From the NCBI GenBank assembly GCA_001899205.1, contig MKVL01000005.1, positions 287,084 to 351,083 of the forward strand: a stretch of DNA of 64,000 nt. Direction: 5' to 3'. Every line of letters begins with the position of its first letter. Positions within the stretch are counted from its first letter, which is position 1. Source of the stretch: Mesorhizobium sp. 65-26 (GTDB taxonomy: Bacteria > Pseudomonadota > Alphaproteobacteria > Rhizobiales > Rhizobiaceae). Positions 47,549 to 56,094 of the stretch are shown in pieces. Below the pieces are notes generated by a model. That model saw only the letters and a list, made by a program, of their open reading frames with translations. It did no database searches and was not told the DNA's origin. Made by a program: the position numbers and the translations under genes.

Positions 47549-48607
47549 ATGAACATGCATAACACTGTCCGATCGGACCGGATTGCGACCGGCAGCGGGC
47601 CGGCGCAGGCGATCGCGGGGATTTTCGCGCAGGAGCTGCAGCTTGCTTCTGTAGCGATCGACGACAATTTCTTCGATCTCGGCGGCGATTCACTGGCGGC
47701 GGAGACGGTTGTCCTCGCAGTGCAAAGCCGTTTCGGCGTAAAGCTCCAGACTTCGGTGCTGCTCGAAGCACCCACGCCTCGCGAATTCGGCCGGCTGATC
47801 GCCGCGCGCCTGCCGGAACATCCGGCACGGCGGCTGATCGTCCAGGTTTCCGGAAGCAAGGGACGGGAGCCGATCGCCATGATCCATGGCATCACGGGGT
47901 CCGCCTTGTTCGCCAACCGCTTCGGCAAGGCGCTCAAGCAGCGATATTCCCTGCTGGCGGTGCGCGGCATGGGTACCGAGCCCGGGGAGGCGCCTTTCGC
48001 CGACATGGCGGAAATCAGCGGCAACTATTTCGACGGGCTCACTTCTGCCACAGGACAGATGCCGCGCGTGATCGGCGGAATCTGCCTTGGAGGTCTTATG
48101 GCGATCGAGGTCGGACGCCTGACCTACGAGGCCACGGGAGAGCGGCCGGCATTGCTTCTGATCGATCCCCCGCCACTGGGTTCGGCGTGGCTGAAGCCGA
48201 TGCCCGACAACAGGATGACCGCGCGGAGGCGACGGCAGATAACCCGCAAGGTCGTCTACTGGGGGACGCTTCGAAACGCGTTCGCCGCCGTCGGGCTCGG
48301 GCAGTCCTGGATCGGTCGCCATACGCGCCAGAAGGCGTTCAAGAGCATGCTGATCCGCGCGGCGGCGGGATTTTCGCCCGCTTCCTATCCCAGCGACATT
48401 CTGGTCGTCGCCAGCTCCGAATGGGGCGCGACCACGGTGGCGCAATACAAGGCCTGGGCGACCGAGAACACCAGGATCGAGACCGTCGTGATGCCCGGCA
48501 GGCACGACAAGTTCCGCAAAGCCAACATGGATGCGATCGACGCCGCGATCATCTCCTTCCTGGACGCCAGGCAGGCCGAGATGCCAAACAACAAGCCGGC
48601 GGCGTAA
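47549..48607 (+). CDS. Carrier protein-thioesterase didomain with cysteine nucleophile
   Basis: This 352-residue protein begins with a peptidyl/acyl carrier domain (about residues 15-90) with the phosphopantetheine serine Ser48 in FDLGGDSLA. Next is an alpha/beta-hydrolase thioesterase domain (about 105-345). The nucleophile elbow reads GGICLGG, so the usual Ser is Cys179; Asp206 (LLIDPPP) and His319 (PGRHDKF) fit the rest of the triad. The ATG at 47549 is 8 bases after AAGGGG. Its stop is immediately followed by the adenylating-enzyme gene. Together they form a minimal assembly line: activation, carriage, and release or cyclisation of one acid. No condensation domain is present. Confidence 0.85.
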   Translation: MNMHNTVRSDRIATGSGPAQAIAGIFAQELQLASVAIDDNFFDLGGDSLAAETVVLAVQSRFGVKLQTSVLLEAPTPREFGRLIAARLPEHPARRLIVQVSGSKGREPIAMIHGITGSALFANRFGKALKQRYSLLAVRGMGTEPGEAPFADMAEISGNYFDGLTSATGQMPRVIGGICLGGLMAIEVGRLTYEATGERPALLLIDPPPLGSAWLKPMPDNRMTARRRRQITRKVVYWGTLRNAFAAVGLGQSWIGRHTRQKAFKSMLIRAAAGFSPASYPSDILVVASSEWGATTVAQYKAWATENTRIETVVMPGRHDKFRKANMDAIDAAIISFLDARQAEMPNNKPAA

Positions 48608-50089
48608 GTGGGCTTCGGCAAGGAAATACTCGCGGCTTTCGCGAGCCATGGCGAACGCGTGGCGATGCTCAGCGGCCATGAGACGGTTACCTATGCACAG
48701 GGCCTCTCGCAGATCCATCGCCTCGCAGCCAACTTCACTGCGCTCGGGCTGCGGCGCGGCGACCGCGTCGGCCTCGCCATGGTGGGCAACATCGATGTCG
48801 TGCTGTCGATCCTGGCCTGCTGGCAGATCGGCGCCACGCCCACGGTCATGGACTTTCGCGCGCCGAGGAGCCAGCGCGCGAAGTCGGCGCGGGACTTCAC
48901 GCTTGCCCTGATCCTCGAAAACCGCAGCCCACCGGGCGACGATGTCTATCCCGGCATGCTTTTCCAGCAGGACTGGAGGCACGCGGCGCCGGCTGCCCGG
49001 AGCTTTGCGCCGGGAGACGATTCCAATCCCGCCTTCCTGATGTTTTCATCCGGCACCACCGGCGATCCCAAGGGCTATCTGCAGTCGCACGAGGCGCTTG
49101 CCGGACGTGTCGCCGGGCACAGGCGCGGGGTGCCCGGCACGGCGATGCGCTTCCTGACGCCCATGGTGATGTCCTATTCGGCGACGCGCCACCAGGTGTT
49201 CAGCTATCTGCGCAATGGCGGGACGGTCAACTTCTTCCCGCCACTGTTCACGCCGTCCGAACTCATCGAGGCGCTGCTCTCCTTCAAGGCCAGTGCAACG
49301 GCCCTGCCGCCACCCGTCATTTCGAGACTGGTGCGCGAGGTGGGCGAACGCTCCGCCGCGCTTCTTCCGGATGTCGCGGTGCTCTTCAGCATTGGCGGCC
49401 CGGCCACGCCCGATGACAAGCTGGCGGCTTACCGCAACCTGTCGCCGGGCTACCGGATCAACTATTCGTCCAGCCTCACCGGAGCCATCAGTTCGCTGTC
49501 GGACGCCGACCTGCTGGCCAAGCCGGCCTCCGCCGGCCGCCCCCTCGCCGATGTGCGCATCGAGATCGTCGATCCGGACGGCCGCCCCCTCGGGACCGGC
49601 CAGAACGGGCTGATCAAGGCCTGGACGCCAACCATGGTTTCAGCCGTGATGCTGGCAGGCAACAAGCCGTTCATCGACCCCAAGGTCATGGGGCCGGGCT
49701 GGGGTATCCCGGGAGATATCGGCTTCATCGACGATGAGGGCTTCCTGACCATCGTCGACCGCGAATCCGACATGATCGTGCGTGGCGGCGTGAATGTCGC
49801 GCCGCAGGAACTGGAAAAGCTGATCCGTCAGCATCCGAAGGTGAGGGATGTCGCGGTGGCTGGCTTTCCGGACGCGACAATGGGACAGGAGATCGCCGCC
49901 TTCATCGTCGCCGAGCCGGCGGGACAGGCCGAGATCGAGGCATTCCTGCGCGCCAACATCGCGTCCGACCGGCGGCCGCGCGAGATCAGGATCGTGACAT
50001 CCCTGCCCTACAGTGACAACGGCAAGCTGCTGCGGCGCAAGCTTGTCGAGACCCTTTCGCCAGCCGGTCCCGGATCGCAACGGACCTGA
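48608..50089 (+). CDS. Stand-alone AMP-forming acyl/amino acid ligase
   Basis: This 493-residue enzyme of the ANL superfamily activates a carboxylic acid as its AMP ester. Seen motifs: FSSGTTGDPKG (near residues 147-157, phosphate loop), GDIGFIDDEGFLTIVDRESD (near 376-395, ribose Asp), IVRGGVNVAPQELEK (hinge) and the catalytic Lys473 in SDNGKLLRRKL. It starts with GTG directly after the stop of the carrier-thioesterase gene, so they are translated together and the acid is probably loaded onto that carrier domain. It is short for a benzoate-type ligase. The acid is unknown. Confidence 0.88.
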   Translation: MGFGKEILAAFASHGERVAMLSGHETVTYAQGLSQIHRLAANFTALGLRRGDRVGLAMVGNIDVVLSILACWQIGATPTVMDFRAPRSQRAKSARDFTLALILENRSPPGDDVYPGMLFQQDWRHAAPAARSFAPGDDSNPAFLMFSSGTTGDPKGYLQSHEALAGRVAGHRRGVPGTAMRFLTPMVMSYSATRHQVFSYLRNGGTVNFFPPLFTPSELIEALLSFKASATALPPPVISRLVREVGERSAALLPDVAVLFSIGGPATPDDKLAAYRNLSPGYRINYSSSLTGAISSLSDADLLAKPASAGRPLADVRIEIVDPDGRPLGTGQNGLIKAWTPTMVSAVMLAGNKPFIDPKVMGPGWGIPGDIGFIDDEGFLTIVDRESDMIVRGGVNVAPQELEKLIRQHPKVRDVAVAGFPDATMGQEIAAFIVAEPAGQAEIEAFLRANIASDRRPREIRIVTSLPYSDNGKLLRRKLVETLSPAGPGSQRT

Positions 50090-50104
50090 CCCGGAACGGA
50101 AGCG

Positions 50105-52075
50105 TCAGGGAAGCCGCAGCAATGCAGCCAGCCAAGGGGTCGGCCACGGTTGCGATGCCAGCAGATCGAAAAGCGCATAGATAGCCAGCGTCGCTCCGGC
50201 AGCCACGGCAAGCGGCGTTTTCAGGGACCGCGAGCCGAGGGCGACTATGCTGCCGGCGACGAAAACGAACGTCGCGGCAAGGTGCCCGGTCAGCAAGACA
50301 AGCGCGGCAAGCGCAAGGCACAGGCCGATGACGGCGATGTTGCCCTTCATGACCGGGCCACCGGATGGCTGCCATTCGCCGGCCGCTTCGGGCGCGGCGA
50401 CCGCGATCGCGGTCGGGCTTCGCCAGCGCCACACGGTCTGAACCGTCGTCAGCAGGCTGAACAGCGTCAGGAAGGACGCCGTGATGATCGGGAAGATGGC
50501 GGCCTCGAACGGGAATCCGGCAGCCGCCGTCACCAGCGCGGCAATACCGAGAACCGTCAGGATAGCTCCCATGGCGATGTCGGGCAGAGCCAGAGGCAAA
50601 GCGCCGGCACGCCCGCGCGCCCTGATCCAGGACAGCGTCTGCCTGACCACACCGGCAACGGCGAGCCCGAGCAGGACGAGCACCAGCGGTTGCTTCAACC
50701 AGGACCAGCCGGAGATCTGGTAGGCGAGGAAGAAATAGTTCTCGAGGGCTGGCCCCAGCACGAAGCCGAGAGAGAATGCGGAGCGCGGCCAGTTCAGCTC
50801 CTTCATCGCCATGCCGACGGCGCCGACCAGGATAACCAGCAGGAAGTCGAAGGCGCTCATGTTGGTCTGGTAGGCGCCGATGACGATGAAGGTGACGACG
50901 AGCGGCACGAGGATCGAAGCCGATACCTGCGCGATGCGGGCGAGTTGCCGGGTGAGCATCAGGCAGGTCACAGCCCCGACGATGTTGGCGACGGCGACGG
51001 ACAGCACCATCGAAACGGTGATCGCCGCGTTCTTGCCGAGCATTTCGGGGCCGGGCACCAGTCCGTGGACGACGAAAGCCCCCAGCAGGATGCTCATCGA
51101 GGCCGAGCCCGGGACGCCGAAAGCGATGGTCGGGATCAACGCCCCGCCTTCCTTGGCATTGTTGGCGCTCTCCGGCGCGATGACGCCCCGCACATTGCCC
51201 TGACCGAATTTCGGCCCGGAGCCCGGCCTGCGCGAGGCATGGCCATAGGCGATCCAGTCGAGAACGGCGATGCCGATGCCCGGCACCGCGCCAAGCAACG
51301 AGCCGATGGCGCTGCAGCGCAGCACCAGCGGCCATTCGCGCAGCGTGTCGAGGATGCCCTGCCGCATGCCGGCATAGCTGGGCCTTTCCGCGCTGCCCTG
51401 GATGGAGCCGCGTAGCAGCAGGGATGCGAGTTCCGGCAGGCCGAACAGTCCGAGAAAGACCAGCGAGACGGGCAGGCCATCCCAAAGATAGATCTGGCCG
51501 AAACTCCAGCGCTCGACGCCGGCGATCTGGTCGATGCCGACGAAGGAAGCCAGCATGCCAAGCATGGCCGCGGCCAATCCCTTCAGAGGCTGGCTCCCGG
51601 CAAGAATGGCCACGATGGAAAGGCCGAAGGCGCAAATGGCGAAAAAGTCCGGCGTCTTCAGATAGAGTACCAGCGGACGCATGACGGGGATGGCCAGCGC
51701 CAGCACCAGCGCGCCGAACACGCCCCCGATCATCGAGGCCGAATAGGAGGCGCCGAAGGCTCGTGCCGCTTCGCCCTTCTTGGCCATGGCATGGCCGTCG
51801 AGCACCGTTGCCGCGGCGCCGACGGAACCGGGAACCCCGAACAGGATCGCCGGAATGGTGTCCGACGTCGTGGTGACCGACCCCATGCCGAGCAGCAGGG
51901 CGAAGGCCGCGTAGGGATCCATGCCGTATGTCATCGGAATGAGCAGGGCCATGGCGAAGAGGCCGCCAACCCCCGGAACGACACCCACGACAAGGCCGGC
52001 GAACACGCCGGTAACCAGCATCAGCATGCGGAATGGCTGCGCCATCTCCGCGATGGCCGTCAGGATCAGATCCAC
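50105..52075 (-). CDS. Fused TctA-TctB membrane subunit of a tripartite tricarboxylate transporter
   Basis: At 656 residues this is longer than TctA (about 500). Residues 1-500 are a TctA permease with many helices, including GVVPGVGGLFAMALLIPMTY near 31-50 and GVPGSASMSILLGAFVVHGL near 319-338, the repeated GxPG-type motif. The last 150 residues have four more helices in the TctB pattern (FPFEAAIFPIITASFLTLFS). So both membrane subunits are one chain. It lies 7 bases after tctC on the same strand and converges on the ligase gene. Sodium-driven carboxylate uptake is the family role. Confidence 0.87.
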   Translation of the reverse strand: MDLILTAIAEMAQPFRMLMLVTGVFAGLVVGVVPGVGGLFAMALLIPMTYGMDPYAAFALLLGMGSVTTTSDTIPAILFGVPGSVGAAATVLDGHAMAKKGEAARAFGASYSASMIGGVFGALVLALAIPVMRPLVLYLKTPDFFAICAFGLSIVAILAGSQPLKGLAAAMLGMLASFVGIDQIAGVERWSFGQIYLWDGLPVSLVFLGLFGLPELASLLLRGSIQGSAERPSYAGMRQGILDTLREWPLVLRCSAIGSLLGAVPGIGIAVLDWIAYGHASRRPGSGPKFGQGNVRGVIAPESANNAKEGGALIPTIAFGVPGSASMSILLGAFVVHGLVPGPEMLGKNAAITVSMVLSVAVANIVGAVTCLMLTRQLARIAQVSASILVPLVVTFIVIGAYQTNMSAFDFLLVILVGAVGMAMKELNWPRSAFSLGFVLGPALENYFFLAYQISGWSWLKQPLVLVLLGLAVAGVVRQTLSWIRARGRAGALPLALPDIAMGAILTVLGIAALVTAAAGFPFEAAIFPIITASFLTLFSLLTTVQTVWRWRSPTAIAVAAPEAAGEWQPSGGPVMKGNIAVIGLCLALAALVLLTGHLAATFVFVAGSIVALGSRSLKTPLAVAAGATLAIYALFDLLASQPWPTPWLAALLRLP

Positions 52076-52082
52076 GCGGAGC

Positions 52083-53069
52083 CTATTTCACCAGGTTCCG
52101 GGCGGCCTCGAAAACCTCGGGCGCTGCTTTCAGCTGCTCGGTCACGAGCCGGTCGATGGCCTCGCCGGACGTAGGCGCCACGATCTGTTCAAGCTTTTGC
52201 GCATCGGCGAGGAAAGCCGGGTCCTTCGTCATCTCAGAATAGGCCTTGCGAAGCGCGTCGAGGGTCTCCTTCGGCGTTCCGGGCGGCGCAACCAGAGGAT
52301 GGTGGATATGCAGGCTCGACTGGATGAGATCGGCCGCCTGACGCTCCGTGGGATCCACGATGCTATCGGCAATGCTCGGCGCGGAGCCGTCGGCGCTGCG
52401 ACCGAACACACCGATCGTGTTGATGTCAGGGCTCGCCCTGAGGACATAGTTCTGGACACCGCATACGCCGGCGATCTCACCCCGCTGCATGGCGAGTTCG
52501 ATATCGGCCGTTCCGTCGAAGCCGGTGACGATGTTGAATTTGGCCTTGACCCCGTTCCTAGCGAGCGCCGCGAAGACGTAGGTCGAACTGCTCTTGCCAC
52601 TCGAGCCGATCAGGAAATCCGAGTGGACGAACTTGTCCATCGTATCGATGCCGGAACTCTTGCTCGTCAGGCAATAGGCCGCGTCGTCGACGAGCGATCC
52701 GATCCACCGCAGCGCGTGCGGATCGAAATTCGCATTCTTGGGATCGAGGATGGGAGCATAGAACATCGCCTCGGAGATCGCGGCAACGACGCTTCCGTCC
52801 GCCGGCTCGCTGCTCAGCAGCATCTTGGTGAGCTTGAGGCTTCCGCCGCCCGGGACATTCTGGACGACGATGCCCGGATTGCCGGGAAGGAAGCGGCCAA
52901 GGTGGCGCGCGATGAGCCGCGACGACTGATCGTAGCCGCCGCCCGCGCCATAGCCCACCTTTATGGTGAGCGCCTTGAATTCGACTGCCTGCGCCTGTTG
53001 GCCAACTGCAACGGCAAGGCTGACGGCAAATAAAAAAGCGCGCAGACGCGCGGTAATCTCCAAACCCAT
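52083..53069 (-). CDS. TctC/BUG-type periplasmic solute-binding protein
   Basis: This 328-residue protein has a signal peptide (about residues 1-28, cleavage after QQAQA) and the BUG-family body: VGYGAGGGYDQSSRLIARHL near 38-57 replaces the usual VPFPAGGxxD motif, and IVVQNVPGGGSLKLTKMLL near 66-84 fits the PGAGG-type loop. It captures a carboxylate for the fused TctAB permease encoded next. The glycine-rich ligand loop with Tyr-Asp-Gln is the variant subgroup, so the ligand may not be citrate. Its upstream 215-base gap (53070-53284) shows no gene. Confidence 0.87.
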   Translation of the reverse strand: MGLEITARLRAFLFAVSLAVAVGQQAQAVEFKALTIKVGYGAGGGYDQSSRLIARHLGRFLPGNPGIVVQNVPGGGSLKLTKMLLSSEPADGSVVAAISEAMFYAPILDPKNANFDPHALRWIGSLVDDAAYCLTSKSSGIDTMDKFVHSDFLIGSSGKSSSTYVFAALARNGVKAKFNIVTGFDGTADIELAMQRGEIAGVCGVQNYVLRASPDINTIGVFGRSADGSAPSIADSIVDPTERQAADLIQSSLHIHHPLVAPPGTPKETLDALRKAYSEMTKDPAFLADAQKLEQIVAPTSGEAIDRLVTEQLKAAPEVFEAARNLVK

Positions 53070-53284
53070 GTATCCGCCCCCGGATTGAAAGTCGCCACTA
53101 TAACGAGATGCACGCGCGAGGCGACCCCTTTATCCGCGAACATTATCAAAGGCGACAGACACCGCATGGCGGCGTCGGGCCCGTTGCCAGCAAAGGGTGG
53201 CCGGACTGGCCCATGCCCTTGCCGGGCGATTGCTCTCCCATGTCGAGGAGACGCCCGGGATTGCGTAACCGCTGATGCGGTCCG

Positions 53285-54352
53285 TCACGCACTCACGCTG
53301 CGCGCGATCGCGCCCAGCGGATGGCAGGAATTGCGGATCATCAGCCGGCCCTTGAGCATCAGCTTGCGCGGCGGCGCCTCGCGATTGCCGGCCAGCCGAT
53401 CGAGAAGGAGGTTGGCGGCCTGCTCGCCGATCGCCTGGACCGGCTGGGCGACCGTGGTGAGCTGCGGCTGGAAGACGTCGGACCAGGGGAAGTCGTCGAA
53501 GCAGGCGACCGAGATGTCCTCCGGGCAGCGCAGGCCGATGTCGCGGATGGCCTTCATGGTGCCGATGACCATCGGATTGTTGGCCGAGAAGATCGCCGTC
53601 GGCCTGTCGCGCAGCGACAACAACTGCATGGTGGCGTTGTAGCCGTCGACCTCGTGGAAATTGCCGAAGCGGACCAGTTCGTCCTCCACGGCCAGACCGG
53701 CCGCCTGCAGCGCGTCGCGATAGCCCTCCATGCGGTCGTGCATCGGCGAAATGTCGAACGAGCCGGTGATGTAGGCGATGCGCCGGTGGCCGAGATTGGC
53801 GAGATAGGTGATGGCGTCGAACACGGCGCTGCGGTTGTCGAGCACGACCGTATCGGTGTCGACGCCCTCACAGACGCGGTCGAGCAGCACGACCGGCACG
53901 TCGGCCTGCTCGACGATGCCCTTAAGGATGCCGCCGTCGCCGACGCGCGCCACGATCAGCCCGTCGACCATCCGGTCGAGCAGGAGCCGGATCTGCTCGT
54001 CCTGCGTGTTGAGGTCCTCATCGGTGCAGCACAGCATCACCGCGTAGCCGGCCCGGTCGAAGGCCTGCTGGATGACCGAGACGACGTCGGTGAAGAACGG
54101 GTTGGTGATGTGCGGGACGGTGAGGCCGATGGTGCGCGTGGTGCCCATCTTCAGGCTGCGGGCGATGGCGTTGCGCTTGTAGCCGATGTCGCGGATGGCC
54201 TGCTCGATGCGCTGGGTAAGCTCGGGGCTGACGGTGGCCGTGCCATTGATCAGCGCCGACACGGTGGCGACCGAAACGCGCGCCGCCTCGGCGACATGAA
54301 GCATGGTCGGCGCCTTGGACTTACCCTGCTTTTTTCGCCCTGTACCTGACAT
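53285..54352 (-). CDS. LacI family transcriptional repressor of the sugar ABC transporter
   Basis: This 355-residue regulator has a LacI helix-turn-helix near residues 16-37 (TMLHVAEAARVSVATVSALI), the hinge helix (ELTQRIEQAIRDIGYKRNAI), and a periplasmic-binding-like sugar domain beginning TIGLTVPHITNPFF. A perfect CGAAACGTTTCG palindrome lies 4-15 bases upstream of the ATG, so the protein probably represses itself. No ribosome site lies before the annotated ATG; Met17 is a possible alternative start. It is divergent from the ABC operon, which carries a second operator. The inducer should be the transported sugar. Confidence 0.92.
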   Translation of the reverse strand: MSGTGRKKQGKSKAPTMLHVAEAARVSVATVSALINGTATVSPELTQRIEQAIRDIGYKRNAIARSLKMGTTRTIGLTVPHITNPFFTDVVSVIQQAFDRAGYAVMLCCTDEDLNTQDEQIRLLLDRMVDGLIVARVGDGGILKGIVEQADVPVVLLDRVCEGVDTDTVVLDNRSAVFDAITYLANLGHRRIAYITGSFDISPMHDRMEGYRDALQAAGLAVEDELVRFGNFHEVDGYNATMQLLSLRDRPTAIFSANNPMVIGTMKAIRDIGLRCPEDISVACFDDFPWSDVFQPQLTTVAQPVQAIGEQAANLLLDRLAGNREAPPRKLMLKGRLMIRNSCHPLGAIARSVSA

Positions 54353-54355
54353 TTT

Positions 54356-54474
54356 CGAAACGTTTCGCCGATCCCTGACGTCAATACCTACGGAAATCGG
54401 GCAGATTGCGCAAGAAACGAAAGTGCAAAATCCTGTGAAAGGCTTTCCGGCCTTGACACGTTCGAAACGTTTAG
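54356..54474. promoter_or_regulatory. Two LacI-type operators in the lacI/ABC intergenic region
   Basis: Operator 1 is CGAAACGTTTCG at 54356-54367, a perfect palindrome next to the repressor ATG. Operator 2 is CGAAACGTTTAG at 54463-54474, one base off. Operator 2 sits just after TTGACA (54453-54458), inside the promoter spacer of the ABC operon, where a bound repressor would block RNA polymerase. Centres are 107 bases apart. Confidence 0.85.
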
Positions 54475-54522
54475 ATTAGCGTTCGACCTGCTGACGACGA
54501 CGGAAGGGAGGCCGCCTTTGTC

Positions 54523-56094
54523 ATGGCAGATACGAACTCCATCGCATCCAGGGAATCGGCTCAGGACATCGTCCTGAGCGCCGAGCATGTCTCCAAGAGC
54601 TTTGGAGGCATCGCCGCCCTGACGGATGTCAGCTTCGAGCTGCACCGTGGCGAAGTGCATGCGCTGATGGGCGAGAACGGCGCCGGCAAGTCGACGCTGA
54701 TGAAGATCCTCTCCGGCGTCTACACCGGCTATGACGGCACGGTGCGCGTCGACGGACGTCCGACAGGCTTCGCCGGCGTGCGCGACGCCGAGGATGCCGG
54801 CATCGCCATCATCCACCAGGAACTCAATCTCGTTCCCGAGCTCAGCGTCGCCGACAACATCTTCCTCGGCCGCGAAAAGCTGATCGCCGGGCTGATCGTC
54901 GACCGCAAGGCGAGCAGCCGCTCGGCGGCGGCCCTGCTCGAACGGCTCGGCATCGCGCTCGATCCCGACGCCCGCGTTGGCACGCTGCGCGTCGGCGAAC
55001 AGCAACTGGTCGAGATCGCCAAGGCGCTGTCGCTCTCGGCCCGCATCCTGATCATGGACGAGCCGACCTCGGCGCTGTCGCCGGCCGAATGCCAGAGGCT
55101 GTTCCGCATCATCCGGCAGCTCGCCGACAGCGGCGTGGCGATCGTCTACATCTCGCATCGCATCGACGAGGTCATGCATCTCGCCGACCGCGTCACCGTG
55201 TTTCGCGACGGCCGCCACGTGCTCACCGACACGATGGCGCGGCTGGACGAGAACGCCATCATCGCGGCGATGGTGGGCCGCAACCTTCTGTCTTCCTCCC
55301 AGGAAGAGCGCGCCCCCGGCGGCAAGACGGTGCTTTCGGTGGCCGATCTCTCGCTGTCGAAACCCGACCGCCAGGGCTGGCGCGCCGTGCTCGGCGGCGT
55401 CAGCTTCGATCTTGCCGCCGGGGAAATCCTCGGCATTGGCGGCCTGCTCGGCTCGGGGCGCACGGAGATCGTGGAAACCATCTTCGGCTCGAGCACGGGG
55501 CGCGCCGGCGGCGCAATCCGGCTGGACGGCCAGTTGGTCGACATCCGTTCGCCACGAGACGCGCGGCGGCTGGGCATCGCGCTGGTGACGGAGGACCGCA
55601 AGACGCAGGGGCTGCACCTCAAGGCATCGATCACCGACAACGTCGCGCTGCCGCTGGTCGGCGCGCTGTCGCGCTTCGGCATCCGCTCGACCGCGGGCGA
55701 ACAGGCGCTGGCGCGCCAGGCGGTGAAGGCGCTGGGCATACGCTGCGAGGACATCGAGCAGGCGGCCGGCACGCTTTCCGGCGGCAACCAGCAGAAGGTG
55801 GTGATCGGCAAGTGGCTGGCGACGCGACCCCGCGTCCTGCTGCTCGACGAGCCGACGCGCGGCATCGACGTCGGCGCCAAGCGCGAGATCTACGATCTCG
55901 TCTTCAGGCTTGCCGGCGAAGGCCTCGCCATCGTCGTCATCAGCTCGGAACTGCCGGAGCTGCTCCATCTCAGCGACCGGATACTGGTCATGGCGGAGGG
56001 CAGGCAGACCGGCATCCTGTCGCGCGCCGAGGCCAGCGAGGAGGCCATCATGCGACTGGCTGCGCCACGGCGCTCGGCAAGGAGCGCGGCATGA
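54523..56094 (+). CDS. CUT2-type sugar ABC transporter ATPase
   Basis: This 523-residue protein has two fused ATPase domains. The first has Walker A GENGAGKSTLMK (near residues 52-63), signature LRVGEQQLVEIAKALS, and Walker B ILIMDEPTSALS. The second has a degenerate Walker A (GGLLGSGRTEIVE), signature LSGGNQQKVVIGKWL and LLLDEPTRGIDVGAK, as in RbsA/XylG-type proteins. It drives sugar uptake with the next two genes. The ATG at 54523 follows a GGAAGGGAGG site about 13 bases upstream. Its stop overlaps the permease ATG by 4 bases. Repressed by the divergent LacI protein in all likelihood. Confidence 0.94.
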   Translation: MADTNSIASRESAQDIVLSAEHVSKSFGGIAALTDVSFELHRGEVHALMGENGAGKSTLMKILSGVYTGYDGTVRVDGRPTGFAGVRDAEDAGIAIIHQELNLVPELSVADNIFLGREKLIAGLIVDRKASSRSAAALLERLGIALDPDARVGTLRVGEQQLVEIAKALSLSARILIMDEPTSALSPAECQRLFRIIRQLADSGVAIVYISHRIDEVMHLADRVTVFRDGRHVLTDTMARLDENAIIAAMVGRNLLSSSQEERAPGGKTVLSVADLSLSKPDRQGWRAVLGGVSFDLAAGEILGIGGLLGSGRTEIVETIFGSSTGRAGGAIRLDGQLVDIRSPRDARRLGIALVTEDRKTQGLHLKASITDNVALPLVGALSRFGIRSTAGEQALARQAVKALGIRCEDIEQAAGTLSGGNQQKVVIGKWLATRPRVLLLDEPTRGIDVGAKREIYDLVFRLAGEGLAIVVISSELPELLHLSDRILVMAEGRQTGILSRAEASEEAIMRLAAPRRSARSAA

